The translations under genes and the position numbers were made by a program. Below the pieces are notes generated by a model. It was given only the letters and a program-made list of their open reading frames with translations. It made no database searches and was not told the DNA's origin. Positions 53,808 to 63,788 of a stretch of DNA of 64,000 nucleotides are shown one piece after another. Each line of letters opens with the position of its first letter. Positions within the stretch are counted from its first letter, which is position 1. The DNA is taken from positions 4,779,501-4,843,500 of the forward strand of contig NZ_AQFT02000001.1 in assembly GCF_000364225.2 (NCBI RefSeq), in the 5' to 3' direction. The DNA is from Eubacterium plexicaudatum ASF492. GTDB taxonomy: Bacteria; Bacillota; Clostridia; Lachnospirales; Lachnospiraceae.

Positions 53808-54888
53808 TTATACATTACCTGATGCACCGTAAGCCGTTTCTTCAATTAAAGATACAATTTTGTCTACGGAATTGATCATGTTGCTTTGTTTCATTGCATG
53901 AATATAACGGTCGCGGTTTTTATATGTTTCATGAATGATGTTTAAAAGCTTATCCGGTGTAATGATTTCTTCCTCAATTACGACGCTGAAGCCTTGTTTT
54001 TCAAATGACTGTGCGTTTAAAATCTGGTCTCCACGGCTTGCATTTGCAGATAGTGGGATTAAAATGTTTGGCTTATGCAGTGCCAGGAGTTCGCATATAG
54101 AATTTGCTCCTGCACGTGATATAACAAGCTCTGCCAGTGAAAAAATGTCATTTAACTGGCTTCCGATATATTCAAATTGTTTATAACCGGCAGTTCGATT
54201 TAAAGATTCTTCTATATTGCCTTTGCCGCACATATGTATAATCTGATAGGTTTTTAACAATTCCGGCAGAAGTCCGCGGATTGTGTCATTGATAAATTTG
54301 GAGCCGCTGCTGCCGCCAACTATAAATAAAACCGGTTTTTCAGCAGTGAAATTGCACAGCTTGCGGGCATTCTCTTTGTTTCCGGACAGCAGTTCCGTAC
54401 GAATCGGAGAACCGGTGAGTACGGCTTTATCTTTTGGAAGATATTTTAAGGTTTCCGGAAAATTGCAGCATACTTTGGCGGCATTTGGAATAGCAAGTTT
54501 GTTTGCTAATCCCGGTGTCAGATCGGATTCATGTATAATAGACGGTATATGGCAGAATTTGGCTGCAAGTATTACCGGTACGGACACAAAACCACCTTTG
54601 GAAAATACGATGTCCGGCTTTAATTTACGCATCAGACGGATGGATTGTCCAAGACCCTTGATTACTTTTAACGGATCGGAAAAATTTTTAAAATCAAAAT
54701 ATCGGCGCAGTTTACCGGATGAAATGCCGTAATAAGGAATTTGCTGTTCTTTCAGCAGTTGTTTTTCAATGCCATTATAAGAGCCAATGTAGTTAATATC
54801 AAATCCGGCTTCACGAAGTCGTGGAAGCAGCGCTATATTGGGTGTTACGTGTCCGGCCGTACCCCGCCGGTTAAATAATCTTTTTCAT
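53808..54888 (-). CDS. murG: MurG, lipid II-forming GlcNAc transferase (two frameshifts)
   Basis: Adds GlcNAc to lipid I on the inner face of the membrane to make lipid II for peptidoglycan. The sequence shows the N-terminal glycine loop (expected KKIILTGGGTAGHVTPNIAL), IVFSKGGFVSVPVILAAKFC, HESDLTPGLANKLAIP and FIVGGSSGSKFINDTIRGLL (second G loop), then EYIGSQLNDIFSLAELVISR and AGANSICELLAL (GxNSxxE) and a helical end. Two bases are missing near 54868-54880 in T and G runs. The start ATG at 54888 (minus strand) has AAGGA upstream. The length after repair fits about 360 residues. Confidence 0.9.
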
Positions 54889-55075
54889 TTGAACGTCCTT
54901 CCTCAAAAATATATTTCTATTATTAACCCAAATACCGGAAATGTCAAATCCTTATTTTTCAGTATATGAAAAACAGGAATAAAAAGACTTGTAAATACAA
55001 AATAAAAGAATAGAATATAGATAGAGATTGTAGTCAATTGTTAGGTATGATATGGGGATACAGAAGGAGAAGTAA

Positions 55076-56326
55076 ATGGATGTAAGATTATTTCGATATT
55101 TGTTCGAAAATACATCAAATGCAGTTATTATGTCAGGATGTATATGGGATAAAGGTGTGCAGGAGCAGCTTCGTTATGTGTATTCTTGTGAAATGAATCA
55201 CAGTCCTTTGGAACAATGCAGACAAAATAGAGACAATCTGATGCTTTATAATGGAAGTCCGATTCACTTATTTATAATGGGGAGTCTTTCGCTTGAGGAT
55301 GCAAAACGTCTGATTCATACGATTCGAAATGATGTGGTAGAGATGGTGATTATTCCATATGTGGCTCCATTGCAGCGTTTTTTAGTTATGCAGATGGCTT
55401 TGGAACAGGGAATTCAAAATTCGGAACTTACCGAATTTATAAAGGCACCCTATTTGTACTTGAGAAAATCCGGAGTCAAAAAGGTCTTTTTCATATATGG
55501 CAATGGAAAAATTTTCGAAAAAACAGAAACGCAGATGTATCCTGGAATTTATTTTGAACCTCAGGATGGAGAAATTCTGGATATGATCGAAGAAATGGAA
55601 GGTTATTATATACCTGTAGTGAAAGCAGGGCATATTATTAATAATCGTATGCTGTTTCAATTTGGATACTTTGGGATAGACTTGTACAGGATCAGACATT
55701 TTTTATATCATTATGCCAAAAGTGTAAGTATTGGAAAGATAGACGAAAAGCAGATTATGAAAATGCTGCTTGCCTATCGCAAAGCATTTAGTGATCATGG
55801 AATGGAGACATTGACCATGTTCTGCAGTCCGACCGAGATTATTGCAGCACAGACGGACTGTGTGTTGAATACAATTGTTATTGATAAAGAAGATTTTTGT
55901 CATGCGGATATTGAAAAAGATGACGGAAGATGCACGGTCAAGTGTATGCTGTACAATGATTATGATGTGTGTCGCAGCCATCGCACGGAAGATGAAGAGC
56001 TGCGGGCCGGTATTCTGCTGCTTGGAAATATTAAATTAAGCAAGCACTTAGAAGAGCTGAGGAATCATTATAAAATGACATGTTCACAAATACGGGCCGT
56101 GTCAGTGCCGAATTGCGGAAATATCTATAACTGGGAAAGCAGCCTGGCAGATATGGATGTAAAGAAAAATGCTGTATTCTGGATTTGCCCGTTTTGTTCG
56201 CAGATGCAGAATCAGGTATTAAAAGAAATCAAAGCCCAAAATGCCCGTTATCGAATCATTATATTAAATGAGGAATATGGATGTTGTTTTAATGGGTTTC
56301 TTACGGAAAAAGCTGACAAAATATAA
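55076..56326 (+). CDS. Uncharacterised protein
   Basis: A 416-residue soluble protein that I do not recognise. The N-terminal part (LFENTSNAVIMSGCIWDKGV, SPIHLFIMGSLSLEDAKRLI, EMVIIPYVAPLQRFLVMQMA) has an alpha/beta look, and the EMVIIPYVAPLQR segment resembles conflict-associated metallo-hydrolase-like proteins weakly. The rest includes CMLYNDYDVCRSHRT and a final Cys pair in VFWICPFCSQMQNQVLKE. A ribosome site GAAGGAGAAGTAA precedes the ATG. It is a lone gene between murG and a small membrane-protein gene. There is no membrane segment. Confidence 0.5.
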   Translation: MDVRLFRYLFENTSNAVIMSGCIWDKGVQEQLRYVYSCEMNHSPLEQCRQNRDNLMLYNGSPIHLFIMGSLSLEDAKRLIHTIRNDVVEMVIIPYVAPLQRFLVMQMALEQGIQNSELTEFIKAPYLYLRKSGVKKVFFIYGNGKIFEKTETQMYPGIYFEPQDGEILDMIEEMEGYYIPVVKAGHIINNRMLFQFGYFGIDLYRIRHFLYHYAKSVSIGKIDEKQIMKMLLAYRKAFSDHGMETLTMFCSPTEIIAAQTDCVLNTIVIDKEDFCHADIEKDDGRCTVKCMLYNDYDVCRSHRTEDEELRAGILLLGNIKLSKHLEELRNHYKMTCSQIRAVSVPNCGNIYNWESSLADMDVKKNAVFWICPFCSQMQNQVLKEIKAQNARYRIIILNEEYGCCFNGFLTEKADKI

Positions 56327-56495
56327 GAGAACAGGTATTTTTACAGACTTGTGTCCATTTTCGGAAAGTACATAGTTATAATGAAACATTATGATGAAAC
56401 AAGCTGTTTTACATACGTGATTCGACAAGATCCGCAATCGCTTTCTACTATGATGGTATATATCCCGAAAATTTAGCAGAAAGGAAGTTGGAAGT

Positions 56496-56989
56496 ATGTT
56501 CGATCAGATTCTGACACTGGCAATGTCGTATATACAACTGATTACGGCTGCTCTGATTTTTATAGTGGCAGTATTGCAGCTTGTACATATTGGACAAACG
56601 CGTCGAATCAACAAAAGACTGAGCCGTGCGGGACATTGGCTGCAGCGATACCTGAGTGTGGTATTACATGAAGATGCAGATGAGGAAATGGACACAGAAG
56701 AAACGGACATTAAAGAAGGGATGAATGCAGATACAAAAGAAGCGGAAACAGAACAGGAAGAAGAAGTACAGCTGTCAGCGGGACAACCATTAAGGAGCAG
56801 ACAGGAGGAAAATATGCGTGTGACACTTGCGCATAAAAAGTAAAAAAAGAAGAAGAATTATTAGATACCGTTTTGCAGGAGATTTTGACTGATATTGATG
56901 GGAATTTATCGGAATCGTTAAAAATTGCCGGAACCGCTTGCGGATTTTATGGTATTTTGTTAAAATGGTTTATAGTTATGATGCAATAG
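56496..56989 (+). CDS. Small membrane protein (one frameshift)
   Basis: About 164 residues if one A is restored near 56833-56838 (expected RVTLAHKKVKKEEELLDTVL). The N-terminus has one membrane helix (LAMSYIQLITAALIFIVAVL) after a short lead, followed by a basic stretch (TRRINKRLSRAGHWLQRYL), an acidic, low-complexity middle and a C-terminal helix (ESLKIAGTACGFYGILLKWF). It may be an anchor or scaffold. No family is recognised. AAAGGAAGTTGGAAGT precedes the ATG. Confidence 0.55.
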
Positions 56990-57039
56990 CAGTTCATGAG
57001 ATAAACTGTGTAAAACAAAACAATAAGGAGAGTTGAATT

Positions 57040-58386
57040 ATGAGCAAAATTACATTTGATTACTCAAAAGCAGCTGGTTTTATCAGTGAAGAAGAAGTAA
57101 GTTATATGACAAAGCTGGTGAATGATGCAAAGGAGGTTCTTGTATCTAAGACCGGTGCCGGAAACGATTTCCTTGGATGGATCGATTTGCCGGTAGACTA
57201 TGATAAGGACGAGTTCGGACGCATTATAAAAGCAGCTGAAAAGATTCAATCAGATTCGGAAGTGCTTGTGGTTATCGGAATAGGTGGTTCTTATCTGGGT
57301 GCAAGAGCTGCAATTGAGTTTTTAAGACACGGTTTTTATAACAATATCCCTAAGGAAATGCGCAAAACACCGGAAATTTATTATGTAGGCAACAGCATTA
57401 GCGGTTCTTATGTGCAGGGACTGATTGATGTAATTGGCGACAGAGATTTTTCCGTCAATGTAATTTCCAAATCCGGAACAACAACGGAACCGGCCATTGC
57501 ATTCCGTATATTTAAAGAAATGCTGGAGAAAAAATATGGCAAGGAAGAAGCTGCAAAGAGAATTTATGCTACAACGGATAAGGCACGCGGAGCATTAAAG
57601 AGCCTTTCCGATGAAGAAGGTTATGAAACGTTTGTAGTGCCGGACGATGTCGGCGGACGTTTTTCCGTATTGACTGCCGTAGGTCTGCTTCCTATCGCTG
57701 TAAGCGGTGCGGATATTACAAAATTAATGGAAGGTGCAGCAGAGGGAAGAAAACTTGCGCTTGAAAGTAATTTTGAAGACAATGCAGCTTTGCAGTATGC
57801 AGCAATCCGCAATATTTTACACAGAAAAGGAAAGATGGTTGAAGTATTGGCTAATTATGAGCCAAGCCTTCATTATGTATCGGAATGGTGGAAACAGTTG
57901 TATGGTGAATCCGAAGGAAAAGACCAGAAGGGTATTTTCCCAGCTTCCGTTGATCTGACCACAGATCTTCATTCAATGGGACAGTTTATTCAGGATGGTT
58001 CCAGAATTATGTATGAAACGGTATTAAATGTAGAAGAGCCTCGCTGCCGTATCGAAATTAAGGAACAGCCTGTTGATCTTGACGGCTTGAACTATCTGGC
58101 AGGAAAAGATATGGATTTTGTAAATAAGAATGCTATGAATGGTACGATTTTGGCACATACGGATGGAAATGTACCGAATCTGATGGTTCGTATTCCGGAA
58201 CAGAATGAATTTTATCTGGGCGAGTTAATGTATTTCTTCGAATTTGCATGCGGTATCAGCGGTTATTTACTGGGAGTTAATCCATTTAATCAGCCAGGTG
58301 TGGAAAGTTATAAAAAGAATATGTTTGCATTATTGGGCAAACCAGGTTATGAGACGGAAAAAGAAGCATTGTTAAAGAGATTGTAA
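57040..58386 (+). CDS. pgi: Glucose-6-phosphate isomerase
   Basis: A 448-residue glycolytic enzyme interconverting glucose-6-phosphate and fructose-6-phosphate. It shows VLVVIGIGGSYLGARAAIEF, ISKSGTTTEPAIAFRIFKEM (sugar-phosphate loop), ATTDKARGALKSLSDEEGYE, VVPDDVGGRFSVLTAVGLLP and the C-terminal catalytic part GINPFNQPGVE-like GVNPFNQPGVESYKKNMFAL, with Glu of the active site in QLYGESEGKDQKGIFPASVD. The length fits the Bacillus-type family. ATAAGGAGAGTTGAATT precedes the ATG. A strong terminator follows. Confidence 0.96.
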   Translation: MSKITFDYSKAAGFISEEEVSYMTKLVNDAKEVLVSKTGAGNDFLGWIDLPVDYDKDEFGRIIKAAEKIQSDSEVLVVIGIGGSYLGARAAIEFLRHGFYNNIPKEMRKTPEIYYVGNSISGSYVQGLIDVIGDRDFSVNVISKSGTTTEPAIAFRIFKEMLEKKYGKEEAAKRIYATTDKARGALKSLSDEEGYETFVVPDDVGGRFSVLTAVGLLPIAVSGADITKLMEGAAEGRKLALESNFEDNAALQYAAIRNILHRKGKMVEVLANYEPSLHYVSEWWKQLYGESEGKDQKGIFPASVDLTTDLHSMGQFIQDGSRIMYETVLNVEEPRCRIEIKEQPVDLDGLNYLAGKDMDFVNKNAMNGTILAHTDGNVPNLMVRIPEQNEFYLGELMYFFEFACGISGYLLGVNPFNQPGVESYKKNMFALLGKPGYETEKEALLKRL

Positions 58387-58427
58387 TAAGTTATTACGAA
58401 AAAGTTATATAGTTTACAAAAAATACT

Positions 58428-58459
58428 AAGGATTGATGGGGAGCCATCAATCCTTTTTT
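58428..58459 (+). terminator. Terminator after pgi
   Basis: AAGGATTGATGG pairs perfectly with CCATCAATCCTT around GGAG, followed by TTTT. Confidence 0.9.
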
Positions 58460-58541
58460 AGGAAGAAATTATAAAAATGGCATAAAATAACCGGGTTGCG
58501 GATAAAAGTAAAAAAATTCCATGAAAAAAATATAAAAAAAT

Positions 58542-58570
58542 TTGACAAAATGATTACAAAGTGTTAGAAT
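58542..58570 (+). promoter_or_regulatory. Sigma-A promoter for the SleB-like gene
   Basis: TTGACA (58542-58547), 17 bases, TAGAAT (58565-58570), one mismatch in the -10, about 110 bases before the start. Confidence 0.8.
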
Positions 58571-58678
58571 GCAATCGTAATAAAGATGTAACAAATGTAA
58601 TAAAGAATGAATAAAATAGAACAAAAACGTAATTAAGAAAATATATTTTATTCATGGAAAAAACGGAGGTTTATTATT

Positions 58679-59998
58679 ATGCGAGGAAATAAGAGACTGG
58701 TACAAGGAATAGCGGTTGCCGGTGCAACGGGAGTACTTGTATGTTCAGTTACCTTTTCCCAACCACAGATAATGCAGACCGAAGAAACTATCCACATCAC
58801 ACAAAATAAGACGGCAGGCATTATAGCAACAGTAAATTCACAGGAAGAATCAGGTGATGATTTCGAACAGCAGTTGTCCGTAGCAAAACTTGATGTAGAT
58901 AGAGTTTCATCTGTTTTGCCGGTTTCCGAATTGAATATCAATTCATGGACGGAAGATGCGGTAATGCCTGAAAACAAAAGTATAACGGTTCCTTTAAAGG
59001 AAAGTACATCCGCAGCAAAGACAATAGAAAAAAAAGAAACAAAGAAAATAAACGGGAAAAAAACAAATAGCAAACAATCCAAACAGTCAAAAGAAGAATC
59101 GGCAAAAAAATGGAAAAATAAGCTGATGGCAAAAGTAGATGACTGTTTAAATATACGGGAAGCATCTAGCGAAGATTCCACTGTTGTTGGAAAACTGCGT
59201 AAAGGAGATGCGGCAAAGGTTCTGAAAAAAGGAAAGAACTGGACGAAAATTAAATCCGGTTCCGTCACAGGTTATGTAAAAAACGAGTATTGCATATATG
59301 GCGCAAAAGCGTACAAATATGCGAATAAAATCTGTAAGACGTATGCAACGGTACAGGCTGACGGGCTTCGGATCCGCCAGAAAGCAAATGAAAATGCCAT
59401 AGCTTTGGAGGCAGCATTTAAAGGTGATAAGCTGCTTGTAAATGAAAAGGCGAAGCAGAAAGACGGATGGGTAGTTGTAAAATTAAACGACCTCAAAGGT
59501 TACGTATCGGAAGATTATGTAAAAGTCGGACTTGGGGTTGGGGAAGCGATCTCTGTCGAAGAGGAGCAGGCTATGCTTGCGGCACAGAGAAAAGCGGAAC
59601 AGGCATCGCTTCGCAGTGTATCTGCATCCGGCAGTACGGCCGTGTCCGGTTCTTCGGCAGTATCATCCAATGATTTGACCTTGCTGTCTGCAATTATTTT
59701 TTGCGAGGCAGGCGGAGAAAGCTATGCGGGACAGGTAGCGGTAGGAGCGGTTGTATTAAATCGTGTGAAGAGTTCTTCTTTCCCGAACAGCATTTCCGGA
59801 GTCGTATATCAGAGCGGACAGTTTTCACCGGTAGCAAATGGCGCTCTTTCAAGAACTCTTTCCAATGGAAACTATCGCCATTGTACTTCTGCGGCACAGG
59901 CGGCGCTTGCAGGAAGTGATAATACGGGCGGAGCAAAATTTTTCCATCGGGTAAACGGTGCTGCTGGGCTTGTGATTGGAAATCATGTATTTTATTAA
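58679..59998 (+). CDS. SleB-like cell wall hydrolase with SH3 domains
   Basis: A 439-residue secreted protein. It has a signal peptide (KRLVQGIAVAGATGVLVCSV), a charged Ser/Lys-rich spacer, two bacterial SH3 domains (KVDDCLNIREASSEDSTVVG and ATVQADGLRIRQKANENAIA), a linker and a C-terminal SleB/CwlJ hydrolase domain (DLTLLSAIIFCEAGGESYAG with catalytic Glu, VAVGAVVLNRVKSSSFPNSI, GQFSPVANG). It cuts peptidoglycan glycan strands. Although SleB acts in spore germination, multi-SH3 forms occur in vegetative cells. AAACGGAGG precedes the ATG. It has its own promoter and terminator. Confidence 0.9.
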   Translation: MRGNKRLVQGIAVAGATGVLVCSVTFSQPQIMQTEETIHITQNKTAGIIATVNSQEESGDDFEQQLSVAKLDVDRVSSVLPVSELNINSWTEDAVMPENKSITVPLKESTSAAKTIEKKETKKINGKKTNSKQSKQSKEESAKKWKNKLMAKVDDCLNIREASSEDSTVVGKLRKGDAAKVLKKGKNWTKIKSGSVTGYVKNEYCIYGAKAYKYANKICKTYATVQADGLRIRQKANENAIALEAAFKGDKLLVNEKAKQKDGWVVVKLNDLKGYVSEDYVKVGLGVGEAISVEEEQAMLAAQRKAEQASLRSVSASGSTAVSGSSAVSSNDLTLLSAIIFCEAGGESYAGQVAVGAVVLNRVKSSSFPNSISGVVYQSGQFSPVANGALSRTLSNGNYRHCTSAAQAALAGSDNTGGAKFFHRVNGAAGLVIGNHVFY

Positions 59999-60013
59999 AT
60001 AACCGTGTTTTAG

Positions 60014-60046
60014 AAGACTGCTGTACGTAAGTACAGTAGTTTTTTC
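60014..60046 (+). terminator. Terminator after the SleB-like gene
   Basis: ACTGCTGTAC pairs with GTACAGTAGT around GTAA (one wobble), followed by TTTTTT. Confidence 0.85.
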
Positions 60047-60165
60047 TCTTTAAAATTCTTATTCAGGACATGTATCGTCATACTTTTTTGGTTATTATTC
60101 ACGGCCTAGAGCATGATGAATAGTAACCTTTTTTCAAAATATCATTCGTTTCGGCGTTTTCACAG

Positions 60166-60194
60166 TTGTAAATCGAGTTTAATTATAGTATGAT
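60166..60194 (+). promoter_or_regulatory. Sigma-A promoter for the SPFH gene
   Basis: TTGTAA (60166-60171), 17 bases, TATGAT (60189-60194). Confidence 0.65.
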
Positions 60195-60244
60195 AAAGAA
60201 AATTTCAGATGTTTTACTATGCAGAAAATGAAGGAGGGATGCAT

Positions 60245-61174
60245 ATGGAACCTTTCGTTGTTGCAGTGGTGCTTGTAATTATTATATTGTTAATTCTGGT
60301 ATCTTGTATTAAAATTGTACCGCAGGCGCATGCAGCCGTTATTGAGAGACTGGGTGGTTATCTTGCTACCTGGGGTGTTGGTATTCATTTTAAGGCGCCT
60401 TTTATAGACCGGGTTGCCAAAAGAGTACTGCTCAAAGAACAGGTTGTTGATTTTCCGCCACAGCCGGTGATTACAAAAGATAATGTAACTATGCAGATTG
60501 ATACGGTAGTCTATTTTCAGATTACGGATCCAAAGTTATTTGCTTATGGTGTGGAAAATCCGATTATGGCAATAGAGAATCTGACAGCAACTACGTTACG
60601 TAACATTATCGGGGATCTGGAGCTGGATGAAACACTGACTTCCAGAGAAACAATCAATACAAAAATGAGAGCTTCCCTGGATGTGGCTACAGATCCATGG
60701 GGAATTAAAGTCAATCGTGTTGAGTTAAAAAATATTATTCCGCCGCAGGCAATTCAGGATGCGATGGAAAAGCAGATGAAAGCGGAGCGTGAAAGACGTG
60801 AGGCGATCTTAAAAGCAGAAGGTGAGAAAAAATCTACGATCCTTGTAGCAGAAGGCAAGAAAGAATCTGCTATTTTAGATGCGGAAGCAGAAAAGCAGGC
60901 GGCAATTCTGCGTGCGGAGGCACGAAAAGAAGCTATGGTCCGCGAAGCGGAAGGTCAGGCTGAGGCAATTCTTAAAGTACAGCAGGCGAATGCGGATGGT
61001 TTGCGATTTTTGAAAGATGCGGCTCCGGATGCGGCAGTATTGCAGCTGAAGAGTCTGGAGGCGTTTATAAAAGCAGCAGATGGAAAAGCGACAAAGATTA
61101 TTATTCCATCGGAGATACAGAGTGTAGCAGGATTAGCAAAATCCATTGTTGAAGTTGGGGCAGAAAAAAATTAA
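60245..61174 (+). CDS. SPFH/band-7 membrane protein
   Basis: A 309-residue protein with an N-terminal membrane helix (VVAVVLVIIILLILVSCIKI) and the SPFH (stomatin/prohibitin/flotillin) domain: IVPQAHAAVIERLGGYLATW, VVDFPPQPVITKDNVTMQID, NPIMAIENLTATTLRNIIGD and GIKVNRVELKNIIPPQAIQD. A long Glu/Ala/Lys coiled coil follows (MKAERERREAILKAEGEKKS). Such proteins organise membrane microdomains or regulate proteases (QmcA/HflK type). ATG 60245 lies 8 bases behind AAGGAGGG. No NfeD or protease gene lies beside it. Confidence 0.92.
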   Translation: MEPFVVAVVLVIIILLILVSCIKIVPQAHAAVIERLGGYLATWGVGIHFKAPFIDRVAKRVLLKEQVVDFPPQPVITKDNVTMQIDTVVYFQITDPKLFAYGVENPIMAIENLTATTLRNIIGDLELDETLTSRETINTKMRASLDVATDPWGIKVNRVELKNIIPPQAIQDAMEKQMKAERERREAILKAEGEKKSTILVAEGKKESAILDAEAEKQAAILRAEARKEAMVREAEGQAEAILKVQQANADGLRFLKDAAPDAAVLQLKSLEAFIKAADGKATKIIIPSEIQSVAGLAKSIVEVGAEKN

Positions 61175-61203
61175 GTTACAAAAAGATGACTGATTTCAAT
61201 GGT

Positions 61204-61232
61204 GGCAGGAGTAGGAAATTCCTATTCCTGCC
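61204..61232. terminator. Hairpin between the SPFH gene and argF
   Basis: GGCAGGAGTAGGAA pairs with TTCCTATTCCTGCC almost perfectly with a very small loop. The tail has few T residues, so terminator function is uncertain. Confidence 0.5.
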
Positions 61233-61333
61233 ATTCCCCGTTTAGTAAACATTTATTATGTTATATTTCAAACTGTACGTGGGAAATACTTATTTACAGA
61301 GGAGTGTTTTAGAAAAAGAAAGGTGGGACTCAC

Positions 61334-62321
61334 ATGAATTTACAAGGCAGACATTTTTAAAACTGCTTGATTATACGCCGGAAGAGATTTTGTATTTGAT
61401 TGATCTTTCGGCTGAGCTTAAGGAAAAAAGAAAAAAGGAATCTTGCATCAGGAACTGTCCGGGAAAAATATCGCGTTGATTTTTGAAAAAACGAGTACAA
61501 GAACACGTTGCTCTTTCGAAGTGGCGGCGCATGATCTTGGCATGCATGTAACTTATCTGGATCCATCAGGCTCTCAGATCGGGAAGAAGGAAAGTATTGC
61601 GGATACCGCAAGGGTTCTTGGAAGGATGTTCGATGGTATTGAATACCGCGGCTACGGACAGGAAATTGTAGAGGAACTGGCAGAACATGCCGGGGTTCCG
61701 GTCTGGAATGGATTAACAAATGAGTTTCATCCCACACAGATGATTGCCGATATGCTTACAATAAAAGAACATTTGGGAAGACTGAAAGGAATCAAACTTG
61801 TGTATATGGGTGATGCCAGATATAACATGGGAAATTCACTGATGGTAGCCTGTGCAAAGCTAGGTATGAATTTTACGGCATGTACGGACAAAAAGTATTT
61901 TCCGGATAAAGAGTTGGTAACTGTTTGTGAACAACTCGCAGTACAAACGGGGGCAAATCTGGAATTTACGGAAAATGTACCGGAAGCAGTGAATGGTGCG
62001 GATGTAATATATACGGATGTTTGGGTATCAATGGGGGAACCGGAGGAGGTGTGGAAAGAAAGAATTGAAGATCTGAAATCATATCAGGTAAACGCACAGG
62101 TTATGGCAGCAGCGAAGAAAGAAGCGATTTTTATGCACTGTCTGCCGGCATTTCACGATTTAAAAACAGCAATTGGTCAGCAAGTATATGAGAAATTCGG
62201 ATTACAAGAGTTAGAAGTTACGGATGATGTGTTTGAAAGCGGTAATTCGGTTGTATTCGATGAAGCAGAGAACCGTATGCACAGTATTAAAGCAATTATG
62301 TATGCAACAATGCCGCGTTGA
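61334..62321 (+). CDS. argF: Ornithine carbamoyltransferase (two frameshifts)
   Basis: Makes citrulline from ornithine and carbamoyl phosphate in arginine synthesis or, in reverse, in the arginine deiminase route. Signatures: FEKTSTRTRCSFEVAAHDLG (carbamoyl phosphate), NGLTNEFHPTQMIADMLTIK, VYMGDARYNMGNSLMVACAK, DVWVSMGEPEEVWKERIEDL and MHCLPAFHD. Two single-base losses near 61353-61357 (TTTTT) and 61431-61436 (A run) break the N-terminus; repaired length is about 330 residues. ATG 61334 has AGGTGGG upstream. No arc or other arg gene is in view. Confidence 0.93.
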
Positions 62322-62433
62322 AGAACGCATCCTGTAACTGCTTTTGGGAACCGTGTATTCTGTGATATCAGACGCAACAGCGATATTTTGAATATGCATA
62401 AAGGCTCCTGTATAAGAAATGGGGTAGAGCGAA

Positions 62434-63411
62434 ATGAAAGCAGAAATACTAGCGGCACTTAGAGCATCAGATGGTTATGTATCCGGACAGGATCTGTGCG
62501 GAAAATTTGGAGTTTCCCGTACGGCAATCTGGAAAGCAATTAATCAGCTGAAACAGGCAGGATATGAAATTGAGGCAGTACAAAACCGTGGATATCATAT
62601 TGTATCTACGCCGGATATCCTGAGCGAAAACGAATTAAGGAGTATCCGTAAGACGGAGTGGCTGGGAAACAAGATTTATTACGAAACAGAGATAGATTCT
62701 ACAAATACAAAAGCAATGAAGCTTGCGGAAGAAGGCGCTCCGCATGGAACGATCGTAGTCACGGACCATCAGACAAATGGACGTGGACGGAGGGGAAGAT
62801 CATGGGAATCACCGGCAGGAGAGGCAATTGCAATGACTTTCCTGTTAAGGCCCAAAATTGATCCGAATAATGCATCTATGCTAACGCTTATAGCGGCGAT
62901 GGCAGTTGCAAGGGGGATTGAAGACGAAACAGGGCTGAAAGCCGGCATTAAATGGCCAAATGATGTAGTAATTAACCGGAAAAAAGTCAGTGGGATACTG
63001 ACAGAGATGAGCGCACAGGCAGATTATGTAAATCACATTGTAGTCGGCATCGGAATCAATGTGCATATTCAGGAGTTTCCGGAAGAATTGAAAAATATTG
63101 CAACATCTGTTTTTCTGGAATTGGGAATGAAAATTAATCGGGCGGCATTAATCGAAAGAATATGTGAATATTTTGAAGCATATTTTGAAGTTTTCCTGCA
63201 AACGGAGGATTTATCTGCCATATCGAAGCAGTATGACGCCTATATGGTAAACCGCAACCAGCCGGTAAAAGTATTGGATCCGAAAGATACGTATGAGGGA
63301 ACCGCCCGTGGCATCACAACCAGAGGAGAACTGCTTGTCGATACATGGGAATCCAGAAAATTAGTATCGTCCGGAGAAGTATCTGTGCGTGGAATTTACG
63401 GTTACATATAA
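62434..63411 (+). CDS. birA: BirA biotin-protein ligase and repressor
   Basis: A 325-residue bifunctional protein. An N-terminal helix-turn-helix (GQDLCGKFGVSRTAIWKAIN) gives DNA binding, and the ligase core shows TNTKAMKLAEEGAPHGTIVV, the adenylate loop TNGRGRRGRSWESPAGEAIA and IKWPNDVVINRKKVSGILTE, with a C-terminal SH3-like part (VKVLDPKDTYEGTARGITTR). It attaches biotin to acyl-CoA carboxylases and represses biotin genes. ATG 62434 follows GGGGTAGAGCGAA. It begins a birA - small gene - coaX order seen in Lachnospiraceae. Confidence 0.95.
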   Translation: MKAEILAALRASDGYVSGQDLCGKFGVSRTAIWKAINQLKQAGYEIEAVQNRGYHIVSTPDILSENELRSIRKTEWLGNKIYYETEIDSTNTKAMKLAEEGAPHGTIVVTDHQTNGRGRRGRSWESPAGEAIAMTFLLRPKIDPNNASMLTLIAAMAVARGIEDETGLKAGIKWPNDVVINRKKVSGILTEMSAQADYVNHIVVGIGINVHIQEFPEELKNIATSVFLELGMKINRAALIERICEYFEAYFEVFLQTEDLSAISKQYDAYMVNRNQPVKVLDPKDTYEGTARGITTRGELLVDTWESRKLVSSGEVSVRGIYGYI

Positions 63412-63437
63412 AGAATAAGTATGTATCAGGAGTAAAT

Positions 63438-63788
63438 ATGTATCAGGATGAAGTTGTACTTTGTGGTTCCAGTGCATATACCAGAAAATTTTATCTGAAC
63501 GATGATTTTGCAAATCTTCCGGAACAGATAAAAAATGATTTGAAAATTCTGTGTGTATTGTATACGGAGGATGTGGGTGGCACATTGCAGCTCGTATTTA
63601 ATAAAGAAGGAAATTTGATTTTCCATACGGGATGTCAGGAAAATGATTTTTTGTATGACGAGATTGGAAGCGTATTAAAAATGAAACAGCTTCAACAGAC
63701 AAAGCAGGAACTTTTTGAAGCACTGGAAATGTTTTATAAAGTTTTTTTTCTGGGAGAGGAGTTTGAGGAGGACCAGGGATGTTATTAG
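63438..63788 (+). CDS. DUF6145-like small protein
   Basis: A 116-residue protein lying between birA and coaX, resembling DUF6145 proteins of Lachnospiraceae. It starts MYQDEVVLCGSSAYTRKFYL and contains LNDDFANLPEQIKNDLKILC and LQLVFNKEGNLIFHTGCQEN. The C-terminal third is helical. ATG 63438 behind CAGGAG is preferred; the frame is open upstream to 63345 inside birA. It overlaps the start of coaX by 10 bases, which suggests translational coupling. Function is unknown. Confidence 0.65.
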   Translation: MYQDEVVLCGSSAYTRKFYLNDDFANLPEQIKNDLKILCVLYTEDVGGTLQLVFNKEGNLIFHTGCQENDFLYDEIGSVLKMKQLQQTKQELFEALEMFYKVFFLGEEFEEDQGCY

